DNA from: a virus
DNA: 37,919 nucleotides
Virus record (IMG/VR): IMGVR_UViG_3300023301_000035
Coordinates: 1 to 37,919 of that record
Direction: 5' to 3' (one strand)
Below are positions 29,524 to 35,336 of the stretch, one piece after another. How positions within the stretch are numbered: position 1 is the stretch's first letter; the number at the start of each line of letters is the position of its first letter. The notes under the pieces were generated by a model, which did no database searches, was not told the origin of the DNA, and was given only the letters and a program-made list of their open reading frames with translations. Position numbers and translations under genes: made by a program.

Positions 29524-30111
29524 ATGCTATGGAAATCTGACCCCAACAAACTAGCACTGAAGATTCACGAGCGCATCATTTCAGAAAAACGTGATGTCAC
29601 TTATTCTGAACTGGAAGCAATGGCTAAAGCTAAAAACATTGACCTGAATGTGTTCGATGCAGCACTGGCGCGGTTGCATCGCTCAAAGAAAGTGAAGCAA
29701 CGGATGAAAGGTGGTGATATTATGTACACCGCAATAGCGAAACCAAAGAAAAAAGAGAAACCCAGGAAATCGTGTTTGGTTCAAATAACCCTTATTTCTA
29801 GCCCTTATTTTGAAGCTCAAATTTACCCCCTAAGCGACTTTAAAAGAGAAAAGGATGTATTGTACAGGTCCGGCGCGGTGGTCACACCGGGATACGGAGA
29901 AAATCGAATCTGGTTCTGTCCAACTGATATTGGATTGGAAAATGATGACTTGCCATTGCCACTTGACTCAGAAACTATCAATGCGTTCCCACAAATTCCT
30001 GATTGGGATTTATCCTGGATGTTTCTCAGACCAGACGAAATGCTAGAATTCAAAGCACGAGCCAAGAATATGCCATTGCATATGATGAAGAAAATACATA
30101 AGAAAAAGTGA
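29524..30111 (+). CDS. Winged-helix-like hypothetical protein, 195 aa
   Basis: Start set at ATG 29524; an in-frame TTG at 29485 lies in the hairpin loop and is less likely. Residues about 8-70 look like a winged helix: KLALKIHERIISEKRDVTYS, then ELEAMAKAKNIDLNVFDAAL, then ARLHRSKKVKQR and a beta wing. The C-terminal part (about 85-175) is unrecognised. Stop overlaps the VRR-NUC start (GTGA). A DNA-binding role is likely; target unknown. Confidence 0.6.
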   Translation: MLWKSDPNKLALKIHERIISEKRDVTYSELEAMAKAKNIDLNVFDAALARLHRSKKVKQRMKGGDIMYTAIAKPKKKEKPRKSCLVQITLISSPYFEAQIYPLSDFKREKDVLYRSGAVVTPGYGENRIWFCPTDIGLENDDLPLPLDSETINAFPQIPDWDLSWMFLRPDEMLEFKARAKNMPLHMMKKIHKKK

Positions 30112-30431
30112 GTACAAAAAAACACCTTCAGGACCAAGTGCTAAAGAAACTAGAAACGGCTGGCATTTTCTGTTGGCGGCAAAATAACAATGCAGTTTGG
30201 GATAAATCATTGAATAGCGGTTATGGCGGTTACCGGGCATTTGCTGGAATGAAAGGTGTGCCGGATATCATATGTATCATTGACGGTCAGTTTGTTGGTG
30301 TAGAAATCAAAGTAGGAAAAGACAAGCTCAGTACGGACCAGGTTTTATTTAAACGGCGCACTATACGCAATGGTGGTCAATATCTGGTAGTGAAACAGAT
30401 TGAGGATATTGACCCCTTGCTAAAACCCTAG
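30108..30431 (+). CDS. VRR-NUC endonuclease, 107 aa
   Basis: GTG start at 30108 overlapping the previous stop. Contains the whole small VRR-NUC fold: GYGGYRAFAGMKGVPDIICI (Asp53), VGVEIKVGKDKLSTDQ (Glu66, Lys68). Stand-alone VRR-NUC proteins of phages are nucleases of the PD-(D/E)XK class thought to cut branched DNA. Its stop codon TAG is part of the CCCTAGCTAGGG palindrome of the next promoter. Confidence 0.9.
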   Translation: MSTKKHLQDQVLKKLETAGIFCWRQNNNAVWDKSLNSGYGGYRAFAGMKGVPDIICIIDGQFVGVEIKVGKDKLSTDQVLFKRRTIRNGGQYLVVKQIEDIDPLLKP

Positions 30432-30445
30432 CTAGGGTATATAAT
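30417..30445 (+). promoter_or_regulatory. Operator-promoter 3 with CCCTAGCTAGGG in spacer
   Basis: -35 TTGCTA (30417-30422), 17-bp spacer with the palindrome at 30426-30437, -10 TATAAT (30440-30445), then exactly 8 nt and ATG 30454. Combines the operator class with the leaderless spacing. Confidence 0.8.
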
Positions 30446-30453
30446 AAGTAGGT

Positions 30454-30588
30454 ATGATATTAAACACAAAAGAAAAAATTGAGTTAGTCATTTATGGTAT
30501 TGCATCAATAGCTTTGATGATATTTATATTTTATATACTCACCATACTCACATTATTAGTAAACACAATTATTATTACTCATGGATAA
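30454..30588 (+). CDS. Single-pass membrane peptide, 44 aa
   Basis: Begins MILNTKEKIELVIYGIASIA; residues about 11-40 form a long hydrophobic helix (ALMIFIFYILTILTLLV). ATG lies 8 nt after a -10 box. Ends inside the start of the next gene (8-nt overlap). No family recognised; membrane location is clear. Confidence 0.55.
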   Translation: MILNTKEKIELVIYGIASIALMIFIFYILTILTLLVNTIIITHG

Positions 30589-30730
30589 TTCAGATTACCC
30601 AACATCACCCTATTCACAATCAGAAAAGATGCGAGTAATGCGTGATGTTGAAGCCAGCAGAATAACTGCTTTAAAAGAAGGCGATGAAGAAAGATTTAGA
30701 CAATTAGAAACTATTAAACTAAACAAATAA
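30581..30730 (+). CDS. Hypothetical charged protein, 49 aa
   Basis: ATG 30581, stop TAA whose last base is the first base of the next ATG. Product MDNSDYPTSPYSQSEKMRVM... ends in a charged helix. Supported by overlaps at both ends; function unknown. Confidence 0.55.
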   Translation: MDNSDYPTSPYSQSEKMRVMRDVEASRITALKEGDEERFRQLETIKLNK

Positions 30731-31347
30731 TGACTAAAACACTACCAGAAGTAAACGAAAAAGAACTGAAGAAAGTCCAACTGAATGTGACCAAAGTAGC
30801 CACCAACAGTCTTGCTTTAGCGATTAAGAATGACAAAGACATGAGCCAGGCTACTGAGCTTTTGTCACAATTAAATCTGAAGGCTGGTGAAATTAAGAAG
30901 GATAAAGAGAAACTGACTAAGCCACTAAACGCTGTCTTGAAAGATATTCGTGGCCGGTACAAGCCAATGGAAACCCAGTTGGAAAAAGGCATCAAGCATA
31001 TCCGTTCAGTTATGGGTATCTACCAAACAGAAAAAGAATTACAAGCTGAAGCTGAACGTGAGAAGATTGTTGCTCGTGTTGGTTCAGGCCGGGGTAAACT
31101 GAAGGTTGAAACAGCCGTCAGTAAAATGGCTGAAGTTACTGGTGCTGACGTAAAGGTAGCAGGTGAATCAGGTTCAGTTACTTTCAAGAATGATTACGAG
31201 ATAATTTCAGTGAACAAGCGTGAAGTGCCTGAAACTTTTCTAAGTGTTGATGAAGTAGGAATTCGCAAGTTGCTCAATGCCGGTGCTGAAGAAGTATTTG
31301 GTGTTGTGGCTAAGAAGATTAAAGTACCAATTAATAGAAGAAAATAA
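30730..31347 (+). CDS. Coiled-coil phage recombination-locus-type protein, 205 aa
   Basis: A long coiled coil (about residues 10-115, KKDKEKLTKPLNAVLKDIRG) followed by a small C-terminal domain with DYEIISVNKREVPETFLSVD and IRKLLNAGAEEVFGVVAKK. This arrangement is common in an uncharacterised phage family found next to recombination and single-strand-binding genes. Possibly a cofactor of the nuclease/SSB set. Starts in a 1-nt overlap with the upstream stop. Confidence 0.7.
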   Translation: MTKTLPEVNEKELKKVQLNVTKVATNSLALAIKNDKDMSQATELLSQLNLKAGEIKKDKEKLTKPLNAVLKDIRGRYKPMETQLEKGIKHIRSVMGIYQTEKELQAEAEREKIVARVGSGRGKLKVETAVSKMAEVTGADVKVAGESGSVTFKNDYEIISVNKREVPETFLSVDEVGIRKLLNAGAEEVFGVVAKKIKVPINRRK

Positions 31348-31361
31348 GTTATACTGAGTGT

Positions 31362-31541
31362 ATGTCTGAAAAAGAAATAACAATCAAACCACTATGTGCC
31401 TGTACTGAATGTGGTGCTGAAGTTGTACCTACAAAGAAAGAAGCTGGTCAGTTCCTGATTCAGTTTCGTAAAGCTGGGTACGATAAAGAAACATACACTG
31501 AGTATGGCAAAAGAGGTGGCCGACCTAGTAAAGAAAAATAA
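31362..31541 (+). CDS. Small zinc-ribbon-like protein, 59 aa
   Basis: Contains CACTECGAEVVPTKKEAGQF: a CxC-xx-C set near the N-terminus and a basic C-terminal tail (GKRGGRPSKEK) that resembles an AT-hook-like GRP element. ATG 31362 lies 6 nt after TATACT, so a nearly leaderless transcript is possible. Likely binds nucleic acid; function unknown. Confidence 0.6.
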   Translation: MSEKEITIKPLCACTECGAEVVPTKKEAGQFLIQFRKAGYDKETYTEYGKRGGRPSKEK

Positions 31542-31542
31542 T

Positions 31543-31737
31543 ATGGATAAAATACTACTTATTACTGGTTTCATTATAATCGTGTTAATAATGATTAGTC
31601 TAGTTTCAAAAGATGATTCTGTAGCAGCTCATGAGTCTGAGCTAAGATACTCACAAGAAATGAACAAAGCCTGTGAAGCACGGCGTATGTATCTTGAAGG
31701 TGTAGTTGAGCAGTACAGTATTAAAGTTGCCAGATAG
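31543..31737 (+). CDS. Single-pass membrane protein with periplasmic helix, 64 aa
   Basis: Start set at ATG 31543 (1 nt after the previous stop). Hydrophobic residues 4-21 (ILLITGFIIIVLIMISLV) are followed by a charged helical tail with one Cys. The N-terminal anchor plus outer coiled coil is like an inner-membrane spanin, but it is far from the lysis genes and no outer lipoprotein partner is seen. Uncertain. Confidence 0.55.
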   Translation: MDKILLITGFIIIVLIMISLVSKDDSVAAHESELRYSQEMNKACEARRMYLEGVVEQYSIKVAR

Positions 31738-31740
31738 CAT

Positions 31741-31845
31741 ATGCCATTTATCATTTTACTACTGCTGCTTATAGTTGCCCTACTATTTCCCCCAATTATT
31801 ATTGTGTATATTATTGGTTTTCTTGCCTTGTGTTTCGTTAAGTAA
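31741..31845 (+). CDS. Very hydrophobic membrane peptide, 34 aa
   Basis: ATG 31741, 3 nt after the previous stop. MPFIILLLLLIVALLFPPII followed by another hydrophobic stretch and FVK at the end; nearly all residues would lie in the membrane. Short but flanked tightly. Function unknown. Confidence 0.4.
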   Translation: MPFIILLLLLIVALLFPPIIIVYIIGFLALCFVK

Positions 31846-32083
31846 AAATCAGCACCTGATACACTACCCATCATCACAGTGCAAGATGATTGGTTTATTC
31901 CTACGAACCTTTGAAGCTTGGGCGAGTGTACTAGCAAAACCCAAGTGGAGGTTGATTAGAGAAAACTAGGCTACACACTCTAACGTAGGCGTAAGCCTAT
32001 CATCACAGTACAAGATTAATTTTGACCAAAAAATAGATGCTATAATTATTGCTAGATAAGCTCATTGACAAAAGGAAACCACC
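31846..32083. other. Gene-poor spacer with 18-bp direct repeat
   Basis: ATCATCACAGTRCAAGAT occurs at 31870-31887 and 31999-32016 with one difference (G/A at 31881/32010). A small hairpin TAGGC-GTAA-GCCTA lies at about 31986-31999. A possible 27-aa frame (31886-31969) is too short to trust. The stretch ends at an extended -10 box (32038-32046). It separates the SD-less early genes from the SD-bearing cassette, so the repeats could mark an insertion boundary. Confidence 0.4.
32038..32046 (+). promoter_or_regulatory. Extended -10 promoter of the 32084 cassette
   Basis: TGC-TATAAT (32038-32046), 37 nt before ATG 32084; the leader contains AAAAGGA 7 nt before the ATG. Confidence 0.5.
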
Positions 32084-32278
32084 ATGAAGAAATCAGCATG
32101 CGTTTGGTGCAGTGCCATTGTCAATGTCCGCGATGACTTTGACCAATGGAAAGATATGGTTGCTTGTTCAGACGGCTGCCGGGCAGCAGACTTGCTGTTC
32201 AGGCAGCATTTCTCAGATGAAGAAATGAACCGGCGTTCTCACTATCGCTTTCTCACTACTGGGGAAGACCATGACTAA
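32084..32278 (+). CDS. Zinc-finger-like small protein, 64 aa
   Basis: CVWCSAIVNVRDDF and ACSDGCRAADLLF give two Cys pairs (CxxC and CxxxC), a probable zinc site, followed by a charged helical tail. AAAAGGA lies at the proper distance before the ATG, unlike nearly all other genes here. The next gene overlaps by 8 nt. Base and codon use (CGC, CTG, GGC) look different from the neighbours. First gene of a four-gene cassette; function unknown. Confidence 0.6.
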   Translation: MKKSACVWCSAIVNVRDDFDQWKDMVACSDGCRAADLLFRQHFSDEEMNRRSHYRFLTTGEDHD

Positions 32279-32528
32279 AAACACTTTCAGTCGTTGGCTC
32301 AACCGTGTGACTGGCGGTAAAGACGAGCTTTTCTGCCATACGTTGTATATCAAAGCACGTGTGAATGGGGGCTTGTGGCTCGTTCTTGAGTGGCTCGTGA
32401 ATCTTGGCTTCCAACTGGCTCAGAAAGAGAAGAATCATGTGACCACCAACTACTACTGGCAGCGAGGTGTCTATCGTGAAGCGCAACAAAAAGAAAGCGT
32501 TACACAGGCGCAGAAAGGGAGTGCATGA
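32271..32528 (+). CDS. Hypothetical protein, 85 aa
   Basis: Begins MTKNTFSRWLNRVTGGKDEL; amphipathic centre (GGLWLVLEWLVNLGFQLA) and a polar C-terminus. GGGGAAG precedes the ATG by a few bases as a Shine-Dalgarno site. The centre could touch a membrane. No family recognised; second gene of the SD-bearing cassette. Confidence 0.6.
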   Translation: MTKNTFSRWLNRVTGGKDELFCHTLYIKARVNGGLWLVLEWLVNLGFQLAQKEKNHVTTNYYWQRGVYREAQQKESVTQAQKGSA

Positions 32529-32529
32529 C

Positions 32530-32703
32530 ATGACCAAGCTGAACAGATGCCAAAACCACCGCTGCCGGAAGTTCATTGAATCTCCGGCAACCTACTGCTC
32601 GTTCTATTGCAGGACGCAGCACTACGCTCACATCAAAAGGTGCTCAGATGAAGATACTACTGCTCGTGCTTTGCTTGGCCTTTCCAATACTGGGAATGGC
32701 TAA
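32530..32703 (+). CDS. Cys-rich zinc-binding-like protein, 57 aa
   Basis: ATG 32530 with AAAGGGAG 8-15 nt upstream; an in-frame GTG at 32467 would overlap the previous gene. RCQNHRCRKFIES and TYCSFYCRTQHYAHIKRC form a likely zinc knuckle of four or more cysteines. Overlaps the next gene by 56 nt in a different frame. Third gene of the cassette; function unknown. Confidence 0.55.
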   Translation: MTKLNRCQNHRCRKFIESPATYCSFYCRTQHYAHIKRCSDEDTTARALLGLSNTGNG

Positions 32704-32908
32704 AGGAATTACCCCACTAACTCAACCAGAAACGTGTGTTGTGGAAACTGTCCCTGGCACACTCGGCACATGTCAAATTCTTAAAGATGGTAACGGAGTA
32801 ATATGGCTAGTCTTCTGGGACGATACAAGACAAGTCCTCTTTATCCGTACAGTAATAGACGGCGAGCACGTCTACCTGTACAAACGCAAACTGGGAATCC
32901 CAGTATAA
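32648..32908 (+). CDS. Secreted/periplasmic small protein with signal peptide, 86 aa
   Basis: MKILLLVLCLAFPILGMAKG is a signal peptide with likely cleavage after GMA. The mature part (about 68 aa) is beta-rich (VIWLVFWDDTRQVLFIRTVI) with two cysteines. AAAAGG lies 8-13 nt before the ATG. Last gene of the cassette, followed by a terminator. A secreted phage protein in an early operon could act on the envelope; its role is unknown. Confidence 0.65.
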   Translation: MKILLLVLCLAFPILGMAKGITPLTQPETCVVETVPGTLGTCQILKDGNGVIWLVFWDDTRQVLFIRTVIDGEHVYLYKRKLGIPV

Positions 32909-32915
32909 AAACTAG

Positions 32916-32939
32916 CAGCCACCACGAGTGGCTGTTTCT
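32916..32939 (+). terminator. Terminator of the 32084 cassette
   Basis: CAGCCAC-CACGA-GTGGCTG stem (7 bp) followed by TTTCT on the plus strand. Confidence 0.7.
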
Positions 32940-32944
32940 ACCCA

Positions 32945-32961
32945 TGATATAATATTTATCT
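32945..32961 (+). promoter_or_regulatory. Extended -10 promoter, leaderless type
   Basis: TGA-TATAAT (32945-32953), 8 nt, ATG 32962. Plus-strand example of the class seen mostly before late minus-strand genes. Confidence 0.6.
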
Positions 32962-33120
32962 ATGCAGCATGATTTGCAATGGTTTGAAAACAGAGAATCA
33001 GTTTTTATGATTTTACCAGCCGGCAAGAAAGTGCCAGCCGATATAAAAGACAAAAATGAAGCGAAGTACTATTTTGATTTACAGATGAAGGGTTTTTTGT
33101 TTGAAGAAGTGTTACTATAA
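32962..33120 (+). CDS. Hypothetical protein, 52 aa
   Basis: MQHDLQWFENRESVFMILPA, then a Lys-rich loop and YYFDLQMKGFLFEEVLL. Mixed alpha/beta. Start fixed by the -10 box exactly 8 nt upstream. Last plus-strand gene before the terminator at 33257. Function unknown. Confidence 0.55.
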   Translation: MQHDLQWFENRESVFMILPAGKKVPADIKDKNEAKYYFDLQMKGFLFEEVLL

Positions 33121-33256
33121 ATACATATCTAGTTGAGAAGGCATTCGTGGGAGAATAGCCTATAGGCTCAATAGTGTTCTTTAAATACGATAACAGCCAT
33201 TGCCCAACAATGAGCGTGTGAAATACCTCAAAAAAAGACTCATACTAATGATTAAG
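33121..33256. other. Unassigned intergenic stretch with 12-bp palindrome
   Basis: AGCCTATAGGCT at 33157-33168 is a perfect palindrome. No convincing frame, tRNA or promoter is visible. It may be an operator or part of a short RNA ending at the terminator 33257-33285. Confidence 0.3.
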
Positions 33257-33285
33257 AAAAAACCACTTACTATAAGTGGTTTTTT
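33257..33285. terminator. Bidirectional terminator between early and lysis genes
   Basis: 13-bp stem AAAAAACCACTTA / TAAGTGGTTTTTT with a 3-nt loop; A-run on one side and T-run on the other serve both the plus-strand early transcript and the minus-strand transglycosylase gene. Confidence 0.85.
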
Positions 33286-33288
33286 CTT

Positions 33289-33768
33289 TTACAGATATTT
33301 TTTGTACAAATCTTGGTTGTAGCAACTCCAATCCTGGAATGGATAACCGCCGTATTTTATACGCTGGTCATAAATGTATTTTCCCAATCGAACGTTTGAA
33401 GCTGGATTAGTACGATAGTCACCGTACCCTAAACGTTGTGCTGTCTGCTCATGGTCAGGTGCATGAATTTGTAGTGGTCCAAAGCTTTGTTCCCGGCCAT
33501 AACTTAATGTGTGACCGCTTTGCACCTGTGCTTTGAGTACCCCACCACCAGATTCGCACTTGAAGGTGGCTACAGCCGTGTTTGGCATTTCATGGAATAC
33601 CTCACGTATCTCTTGTTCAATACGTTGAGCATTCCAGTTGTATACTACTTCAATACGTACTTCTTTTGGTTCTGGTTCAATTACCAGTTCAGATTCTGAA
33701 GCTTCAACATACTCATATAAGTATGGTGTTTTCAATAAATCAATTGCTATACCCCCAATTATACCCAA
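33289..33768 (-). CDS. Membrane-anchored lytic transglycosylase (lysozyme-like), start uncertain
   Basis: The region FKCESGGGVLKAQVQS, then SFGPLQIHAPDH and NVRLGKYIYDQRI, is the lysozyme-like transglycosylase fold, with catalytic Glu in CESGG (Glu72 from the TTG at 33768). It cuts the glycan strands of peptidoglycan. The frame is open upstream to 33873 without ATG, GTG or TTG, and that extension encodes a basic stretch and a full transmembrane anchor (REVIGGAVILGIIGGIAIDL). The true start may be a rare codon such as ATC at 33858, or a base may be wrong. The TTG start would cut the anchor. Confidence 0.75.
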   Translation of the reverse strand: MGIIGGIAIDLLKTPYLYEYVEASESELVIEPEPKEVRIEVVYNWNAQRIEQEIREVFHEMPNTAVATFKCESGGGVLKAQVQSGHTLSYGREQSFGPLQIHAPDHEQTAQRLGYGDYRTNPASNVRLGKYIYDQRIKYGGYPFQDWSCYNQDLYKKYL

Positions 33769-33928
33769 TATAACAGCACCACCGATTACTTCTCTTGTTA
33801 ATGCGCCAGTGAACCGGGCATTCTTTTTTAAGAAGCGTTTGGTTTTGTAGTGTTTGATATTTGTTGGTCTTAATTAGTAACGTAGCAACGAACTTATTTC
33901 GTGGCTACATATATATAATAACATAAAA

Positions 33929-33940
33929 CCCTAGCTAGGG
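33929..33940. promoter_or_regulatory. Fourth CCCTAGCTAGGG palindrome
   Basis: Same 12-bp palindrome as in the three operator-promoters, but the flanking -35/-10 matches are poor on both strands. It lies upstream of the transglycosylase frame and 7 bp from a DnaA-box match (33948-33956). It may be an operator without promoter. Confidence 0.65.
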
Positions 33941-33947
33941 TATTTAC

Positions 33948-33956
33948 TTATCCACA
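33948..33956 (+). other. Perfect DnaA-box match
   Basis: TTATCCACA. Isolated, 7 bp from the fourth palindrome; could be chance in an AT-rich intergenic stretch. Confidence 0.35.
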
Positions 33957-33966
33957 CATAAAAACA

Positions 33967-33991
33967 AACAGCACTGATAGTCAGTGCTGTT
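33967..33991 (-). terminator. Terminator after the holin operon
   Basis: AACAGCACTGA-TAG-TCAGTGCTGTT (11-bp stem), followed on the minus strand by TGTTTTTATG. About 40 nt after the holin stop. Confidence 0.8.
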
Positions 33992-34032
33992 GTTCATAAG
34001 GCAAAATCCTACTCCCACCGCTATTTACTATA

Positions 34033-34320
34033 CTACAATCCAGCCGGATTTTCTTCTTTCTTAGTTACTGACTTGGCAATAGAATATGGACCTGAAGCTG
34101 CAATCACAATGAAGTAAGCATTCATGACTGATTGAATCAAGAAGGAACTAAAGCTTTCAGCAGCCACTGAGGATGCCAATAATACGCCCAGGGTAAGAGC
34201 GAACACACCTAGTGCTACTAGTGTGTACTTCTCATCAATAAACGGCTTAATGGCCTGTAATACCCCCATTACAATACCTCCTAAGATAGCTAATACAGCC
34301 GCATCTATTTCTGTAAACAT
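34033..34320 (-). CDS. Holin-like protein with three membrane helices, 95 aa
   Basis: Hydrophobic segments at about residues 7-26 (AAVLAILGGIVMGVLQAI), 33-52 (LVALGVFALTLGVLLASS) and 60-80 (FLIQSVMNAYFIVIAASG), then a charged tail KKEENPAGL. Size and layout fit a class I holin that opens the inner membrane. Placed 2 nt after the amidase gene, in the usual lysis arrangement. Confidence 0.7.
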   Translation of the reverse strand: MFTEIDAAVLAILGGIVMGVLQAIKPFIDEKYTLVALGVFALTLGVLLASSVAAESFSSFLIQSVMNAYFIVIAASGPYSIAKSVTKKEENPAGL

Positions 34321-34322
34321 AA

Positions 34323-34871
34323 TTATAATTCGTTAATAGCCTTGCCTATTTCAATGAGCGCATTTTGTAAATGTTTTGCAGCTTCATTTGAATCAGACTT
34401 TGGCTTAATAGAAGTTTCGAAAACTTCTTTAATAAACTCATTTGTAATGCTACCACCAGGGCATGACTTATTTGCATACGCCCGGTGACCATTACAAAAC
34501 TTCAGACTTGGTGTGTTCTTTCGAATTTCAGCTACCGCTTCACGGTAGTAGTTTTCCATTGTAGGTGAAAGAGTCATCACATCATAGTTGCCTGAAATAC
34601 AGATACCATATGAATTCATATTCACCGGGTAGTTTGATGCGTGATACCCTTCAACGTCTAAGTCACGTGCGTAACCCCAGCCGTCACTAGCAACCAAAAT
34701 ATGATAAGCAATATCAGGAAAATCACCACTTGAACGAGGTTGTGCATATTTTAGATATAAGTTTTTATAATGAGTGTCCTGGTAAATCCTACGCATTTCA
34801 GCCAAGGTGAGAAGTCTCGCATCAGCGCCGTGGTGAGTTATGAGAAATTCTGGGTTTGATATCATACGCAT
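34323..34871 (-). CDS. N-acetylmuramoyl-L-alanine amidase (endolysin), 182 aa
   Basis: ITHHGADARLLTLAEM, then DIAYHILVASDGWGYARDLD, SYGICISGNYD and FCNGHRAYANKSCPGG define the amidase_2/PGRP fold of T7 lysozyme type. The zinc ligands would be a His at residue 13/14, His about 128 and Cys about 137. Cuts between sugar and peptide of the cell wall. Start ATG 34871 or ATG 34865; both overlap the end of the upstream gene. Confidence 0.9.
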   Translation of the reverse strand: MRMISNPEFLITHHGADARLLTLAEMRRIYQDTHYKNLYLKYAQPRSSGDFPDIAYHILVASDGWGYARDLDVEGYHASNYPVNMNSYGICISGNYDVMTLSPTMENYYREAVAEIRKNTPSLKFCNGHRAYANKSCPGGSITNEFIKEVFETSIKPKSDSNEAAKHLQNALIEIGKAINEL

Positions 34872-35335
34872 TCTTTAATTTTAAAAATATTACTTTGTAT
34901 TAAAGGCACATCATCACGAACGATTCCTTTTATAATTATACTAAGTCTCAATACCCACTGATAGTTACCTGAATCTAAATCACCAGGAATGTTTTGAATT
35001 ATGGTGACAATACCATCTTCTGAGATTTCAAGAAATGGTGTTTTTACTTCATCAGTAATTTTAGTTTGCATTCCACGTTCAACCAAAAAAAGTTCCTTCA
35101 CCACCGTTGCATCATATCCATTTTCAGTTCCATACACCAAGCGTGTAAAAACAATATTTTGCTTTTTATCACCTATGCAGATATCTTCAGCAACAAACTG
35201 TTTTAGTTCAACAAAGTTCGATATATCAGCGTGTCGAATATAGGCTTCAGCCGTTTGGTTGTACACAAAATTACCAGTTAAAAGTACAATTAGTACAATT
35301 ACGGTATTCAGCATGTAATTAGTAAAACCTTGCAT
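34862..35335 (-). CDS. Membrane-anchored hypothetical protein of the lysis operon, 157 aa
   Basis: N-terminal helix (about 9-25, NTVIVLIVLLTGNFVYN) anchors a mostly beta extracytoplasmic domain with two Cys (DICIGDKK and KIKECV), possibly forming a disulphide. Overlaps the amidase start. Position suggests an envelope-disruption or lysis-control role; no spanin features are clear. Confidence 0.65.
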   Translation of the reverse strand: MQGFTNYMLNTVIVLIVLLTGNFVYNQTAEAYIRHADISNFVELKQFVAEDICIGDKKQNIVFTRLVYGTENGYDATVVKELFLVERGMQTKITDEVKTPFLEISEDGIVTIIQNIPGDLDSGNYQWVLRLSIIIKGIVRDDVPLIQSNIFKIKECV

Positions 35336-35336
35336 A

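Noticed and set aside
31543-31737. Inner-membrane spanin
   Set aside because: Layout is similar, but it sits in the early operon, far from the lysis genes, and no outer-membrane lipoprotein partner with a lipobox is found.
31886-31969. Possible 27-aa peptide
   Set aside because: Too short, no tight spacing to neighbours, and it lies between the repeated 18-bp elements.
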